NCBI RefSeq assembly: GCF_004959775.1
Contig: NZ_SJZG01000005.1
Coordinates: forward strand, 124,001 to 188,000
Source: Agromyces sp. H66
GTDB lineage: Bacteria; Actinomycetota; Actinomycetes; Actinomycetales; Microbacteriaceae
Reading direction: 5' to 3'
Length of the DNA stretch: 64,000 nucleotides
Position 1 is the first letter of the stretch. Every line of letters starts with the position of its first letter. Shown one piece after another: positions 61,280 to 64,000 of this stretch. A program made the translations under genes and the position numbers. The notes below the pieces were generated by a model, which saw only the letters and a program-made list of their open reading frames with translations, was not told where the DNA came from and ran no database searches.

Positions 61280-61353
61280 CGCCCTGTGTTCCCGTTCGCG
61301 CGCCGCGTGCCCCTCCGGCCGGGCACCGCGCGCGCGAACGGAAACACAGGGCG
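61280..61353. repeat. Long inverted repeat E
   Basis: Arms of 23 bases (61280-61302 and 61331-61353) match at 22 positions around GCCCTGTGTT and CGTTCGCGCG, with a 28-base spacer that holds an inner GTGCCCC/GGGCAC pairing. It lies between two rightward genes and carries no open frame. Confidence 0.85.
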
Positions 61354-61425
61354 GTGGCGTTCCGCCGGGCGCTCCTCCCCCCGCGGGCCTACGATCGAGG
61401 TGACGCCAATCGACGGAAGGTCGAC

Positions 61426-62478
61426 ATGTCCGCCTCGACAGAACCCCGTGTGGCCCTGTACTTCGATTTCGACAACATCGTCATCTCGCGCTACGACCAA
61501 CTCCACGGCGACGGCGCGTATCGCAAGGACACGTCGCGCACCAAGACCGTGTCGCCCGGCACCCAGGCCGCCGCGCGGCTGAAGGAGGCGACGGTCGACA
61601 TCGACGCGGTGCTCGACTTCGCCGCGACGTTCGGCACGATCGCGATCTCCCGCGCCTACGCCGACTGGTCGACACCCGTGAACGCGAGCTACCGCGGCCA
61701 GCTCATCGACCGCGCCGTCGACCTCGTGCAGTTGTTCCCGCTGTCGGCGACGAAGAACGGCGCCGACATCCGCCTCGCCGTCGACGCGGTCGAGGACATG
61801 TTCCGCATCGAGGACCTGACCCACATCGTCATCGTCGGCGGCGACTCCGACTACGTCGCCCTCGCCCAGAAGTGCAAGCGGCTCGGCCGCTACGTCGTGG
61901 GCATCGGCGTGTCGGGCGGCACGAGTCGTGCGCTCACCGCGTCGTGCGACGAGTTCGCCGACTACGACGCGTTGCTGTCGACGGATGCCGCGGTCGAGGA
62001 GGACGAGGCCGGCGCGGAGGAGGCGCCGTCCGCACGCACGGAGCCCGAGGCATCCGCCCCTGCTCGATCACGCCGCGCGTCGTCACGCGGGGGGAAGGTG
62101 AAGCCCGAGGAACCCTCGACGGAGGCCGCGTCGGAGGCGCCGCCCGAACCCGCCGCCGAACCTGCCGCGTCGAAGTCGACCGCGAAGGCGGCGGCACGTC
62201 GCGCGAGCCCGGGGGCCGAGGAAACGCCGACGACGCGCAATCCCGGGCGCCTGCTGCTGAAGGCGCTGGAGTTGCTGCGGGCCAAGAACGACCAGGAGTG
62301 GCAGGCGAGCGGTGCCGTGAAGAACCAGATGCTCCGCATGGACCCGGGCTTCCAGGAGCGCCGACTCGGTTTCGCATCGTTCACCGACTTCGTGAAGTCG
62401 CGTGCGGGCGTGGTCGAACTCGACGAGACGGGCGGCAACCGCATCCGCATCCGCCCGAAGGCCGCCAAGAAGGACTGA
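61426..62478 (+). CDS. NYN-domain nuclease-like protein with C-terminal OST-HTH/LOTUS domain
   Basis: 350 residues. The NYN (PIN-like) domain is at ~8-185 with acidic residues in ALYFDFDNIVISRYD, KNGADIRLAVDAVED and IVIVGGDSDYVALAQKCKRLGRYVVGIGV. An Ala/Glu/Pro-rich linker of about 75 residues follows, and a C-terminal LOTUS/OST-HTH-like domain ~270-345 (LLLKALELLRAKNDQEWQASGAVKNQMLRMDPGFQERRLGFASFTDFVKSRAGVVELDE). NYN domains cut RNA and LOTUS domains bind RNA, so a role in RNA turnover is likely. GGAAGG precedes the ATG. Confidence 0.88.
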   Translation: MSASTEPRVALYFDFDNIVISRYDQLHGDGAYRKDTSRTKTVSPGTQAAARLKEATVDIDAVLDFAATFGTIAISRAYADWSTPVNASYRGQLIDRAVDLVQLFPLSATKNGADIRLAVDAVEDMFRIEDLTHIVIVGGDSDYVALAQKCKRLGRYVVGIGVSGGTSRALTASCDEFADYDALLSTDAAVEEDEAGAEEAPSARTEPEASAPARSRRASSRGGKVKPEEPSTEAASEAPPEPAAEPAASKSTAKAAARRASPGAEETPTTRNPGRLLLKALELLRAKNDQEWQASGAVKNQMLRMDPGFQERRLGFASFTDFVKSRAGVVELDETGGNRIRIRPKAAKKD

Positions 62479-62496
62479 CGGCAGACCGGAGTCCGC

Positions 62497-63024
62497 TCAG
62501 CCGGAACGACGGCTGTCGCCGCCCGGTCCGTAGATGATGATCGCGGCGACCGGGATGATGAAGAACCACAGCCACGACCACGCGAAGTACCCGGCGAATC
62601 CGAACAGGAAGAACAGCCCGACCGCGAGGAACGGGGTGAGCGCCATGATCGTGTCGCCGATGCGGCCGCCGAGCGCGCGTGAGCCGCGCGGCTCCCGATA
62701 GGCGTCGGCGCCGTAACCGGTGATCGGTGCCGCGGGCGCCGGCGGCGCTGGGGGGACAGGGGGTGCGGCAGGCATGGGCCCCGGCACCGCCGTCGTCGGC
62801 TGCGGCAACTGCTGCTCGGCGGGTGCCGAATCGGGAAGGTCGGCGAAGAGCGGCATGAGGTCGCCTCTGGTGACGGCTCTGCGCACGGCGCTCGCCCGCT
62901 CCTGGTACTCGGTCTCGGCGAGGCGCCCCTCCGTGCGAGCGGCCGCGAGAGCGCCCACTGCCTCGTCGCGCTCGGCGTCGCTCAGCCGCAGGTCGGGCCG
63001 GTCTGGATTCGCATATCCGCTCAT
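62497..63024 (-). CDS. DUF1707 membrane protein
   Basis: 175 residues. The N-terminal DUF1707 domain reads RLSDAERDEAVGALAAARTEGRLAETEYQERASAVRRAVTRGDLMPLFADLP. A Pro/Ala linker and two or three C-terminal hydrophobic helices (IMALTPFLAVGLFFLFGFAGYFAWSWLWFFIIPVAAIII) follow. DUF1707 proteins are common actinobacterial membrane proteins with no established role. It is convergent with the NYN gene and divergent from the alcohol dehydrogenase. Confidence 0.88.
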   Translation of the reverse strand: MSGYANPDRPDLRLSDAERDEAVGALAAARTEGRLAETEYQERASAVRRAVTRGDLMPLFADLPDSAPAEQQLPQPTTAVPGPMPAAPPVPPAPPAPAAPITGYGADAYREPRGSRALGGRIGDTIMALTPFLAVGLFFLFGFAGYFAWSWLWFFIIPVAAIIIYGPGGDSRRSG

Positions 63025-63144
63025 GGGTCCAGCCTGCCGCGTCCGCACGGCGGAACGGAAGGACTTTCGTCCGCGACATCCGCCGCCTCGACCGTGCAGA
63101 CTGTGGCGCAGGCGGAACCGCCACGACGAACGGAGCACGTGGAC

Positions 63145-64000
63145 ATGAAAGCACTGCAATACCGCGAGATCGGCGCCGAACCCGAGGTGGTCGAGGTCGA
63201 GACACCCGAACCGGGTCCCGGTCAGGTACGCCTCAGGGTGACCGCAGCGGGCGCCTGCCATTCCGACAGCTTCCTCATGAGCCTCCCGGAGGACCAGTAC
63301 ACCTTCGGGCTGCCGCTCACGCTCGGCCACGAGGGTGTCGGCGTCGTCGACAAGCTGGGCGAGGGTGTCACCGGCCTCGAGCTCGGCGAGTCGGTGGCGG
63401 TGTACGGCCCGCAGGGCTGCGGCCGCTGCTACCAGTGCGCGCAGGGCAAGGAGAACTACTGCCCGCGTGCCGCCGAACTGGGCATCGCGCCTCCGGGCCT
63501 CGGTGCGCCCGGCTCGATGGCCGAGTACATGCTGGTGCCCGACGCGCGGCATCTCCTCCCGCTCGGCGACCTCGATCCGGTCGCGAACGTGGCGTTGACG
63601 GATGCCGGCCTGACCCCGTATCACGCGATCAAGATGTCGCTGCCGAAGCTCGTGCCCGGCTCGACCGCCGTCGTCATCGGTGCGGGCGGACTCGGCCACG
63701 TCGCGATCCAGATGCTGCGCGCCCTGACCCCCGCCATGGTGATCGCGCTCGACGTGAGCGTCGACAAGCTGAAGCTCGCGACCGAGGTGGGCGCGCACCA
63801 CGTGTTCCCGTCCGACGGCGAGTCCGCCGAACGGGTGCGGGAACTCACGCACGGCACGGGCGCCACCGCGGTGTTCGACTTCGTCGCGATCCAGCCGACC
63901 CTCGACTCGGGCCACGCCATGGTCGCCACGGAGGGCGACCAGGTGCTCGTCGGCGTCGGCGCCGGCACGCTGCCGAGCGGCGTGCTCGCGGGCCCGTACG
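63145..64000 (+). CDS. Zinc-dependent alcohol dehydrogenase, 3' truncated by the window edge
   Basis: 285 codons are visible. An MDR-family NAD(P)-dependent dehydrogenase: catalytic-zinc ligands in AGACHSDSF (Cys) and LTLGHEGVG (His, Glu), structural-zinc cysteines in GPQGCGRCYQCAQGKENYC, and Rossmann VVIGAGGLGHVAIQMLRAL. Oxidises an alcohol to an aldehyde; the substrate is unclear. GTG 63139 is an alternative in-frame start. The stop codon lies outside the window. Confidence 0.9.
   Translation, partial: MKALQYREIGAEPEVVEVETPEPGPGQVRLRVTAAGACHSDSFLMSLPEDQYTFGLPLTLGHEGVGVVDKLGEGVTGLELGESVAVYGPQGCGRCYQCAQGKENYCPRAAELGIAPPGLGAPGSMAEYMLVPDARHLLPLGDLDPVANVALTDAGLTPYHAIKMSLPKLVPGSTAVVIGAGGLGHVAIQMLRALTPAMVIALDVSVDKLKLATEVGAHHVFPSDGESAERVRELTHGTGATAVFDFVAIQPTLDSGHAMVATEGDQVLVGVGAGTLPSGVLAGPY

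Overview
The window is high-GC actinobacterial DNA. Heavy GC-ending codon use, frequent GTG starts, frequent ggatgcc/gcatccg words, transport and LacI regulator style, and genes such as the DUF445 and DUF1707 proteins suggest a soil Microbacteriaceae (Agromyces/Microbacterium type). This placement is an inference from style, not from a marker gene. No rRNA, tRNA, CRISPR array or insertion sequence was recognised.

Layout. 1-9.9 kb: tail of a DUF445 protein, phosphoglucomutase, two overlapping glycosyltransferase genes (one a HEAT-repeat/GT4 fusion), a secreted IPT/amidase-like protein, an MFS transporter and a VanY-type carboxypeptidase. 10-16 kb: a complete cellobiose/cellodextrin cluster (cebE-cebF-cebG-GH1 beta-glucosidase-cebR) with two copies of a TGAGAGCGCTCTCA-type operator; the same 16-base operator precedes a secreted GH6 cellulase at 35 kb.

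16.2-30.7 kb is a defence-type island transcribed mostly leftwards: a 681-aa HTH/degenerate methylase/specificity-like fusion, hsdM, hsdS, a toxin-antitoxin-SecB-like chaperone trio joined by ATGA overlaps, a 435-aa protein with a glycine-rich hydrophobic core, a broken DUF3800-like gene, hsdR and a zinc-ribbon membrane protein. Two similar 22-base palindromic sites lie upstream of the fusion gene and of hsdR, suggesting that one regulator controls both transcription units. A divergent group of small membrane/lipoprotein genes follows, and related 50-base hairpin repeats bound the whole block on both sides. An orphan N6/N4 DNA methylase lies just outside.

31-39 kb: flavodoxin, a small conserved membrane protein, a lipoate ligase with permuted domains, a lysophospholipase-like hydrolase, the GH6 cellulase, a VapBC pair whose start codon lies in a perfect palindrome, and a MarR-MFS pair. 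39-47 kb: a second LacI-controlled sugar locus (two permeases, LacI, binding protein, an MGH1-like and a GH5 glycosidase) with three CGAGAAAGCGGTTTCTCG-type operators. 47-55.5 kb: NADP glutamate dehydrogenase and an L-rhamnose operon (mutarotase, isomerase, esterase, bifunctional aldolase/dehydrogenase, kinase) divergent from its LacI regulator. 55.5-64 kb: a membrane protein, a PNPOx/TetR divergon with three 15-base operators, a 2-hydroxyacid dehydrogenase, a beta-lactamase-fold hydrolase, IclR, DJ-1/PfpI, a NYN/LOTUS protein, a DUF1707 protein and a truncated zinc alcohol dehydrogenase.

Functionally, the plant-polysaccharide theme (cellulase, cellodextrin uptake, GH1/GH5/MGH1 enzymes, rhamnose catabolism) sits beside one dense defence island. 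The most interesting candidate for something undescribed is the R-M island: a catalytically dead HTH-methylase fusion, a shared operator, an embedded TAC system and an unknown membrane-type protein.
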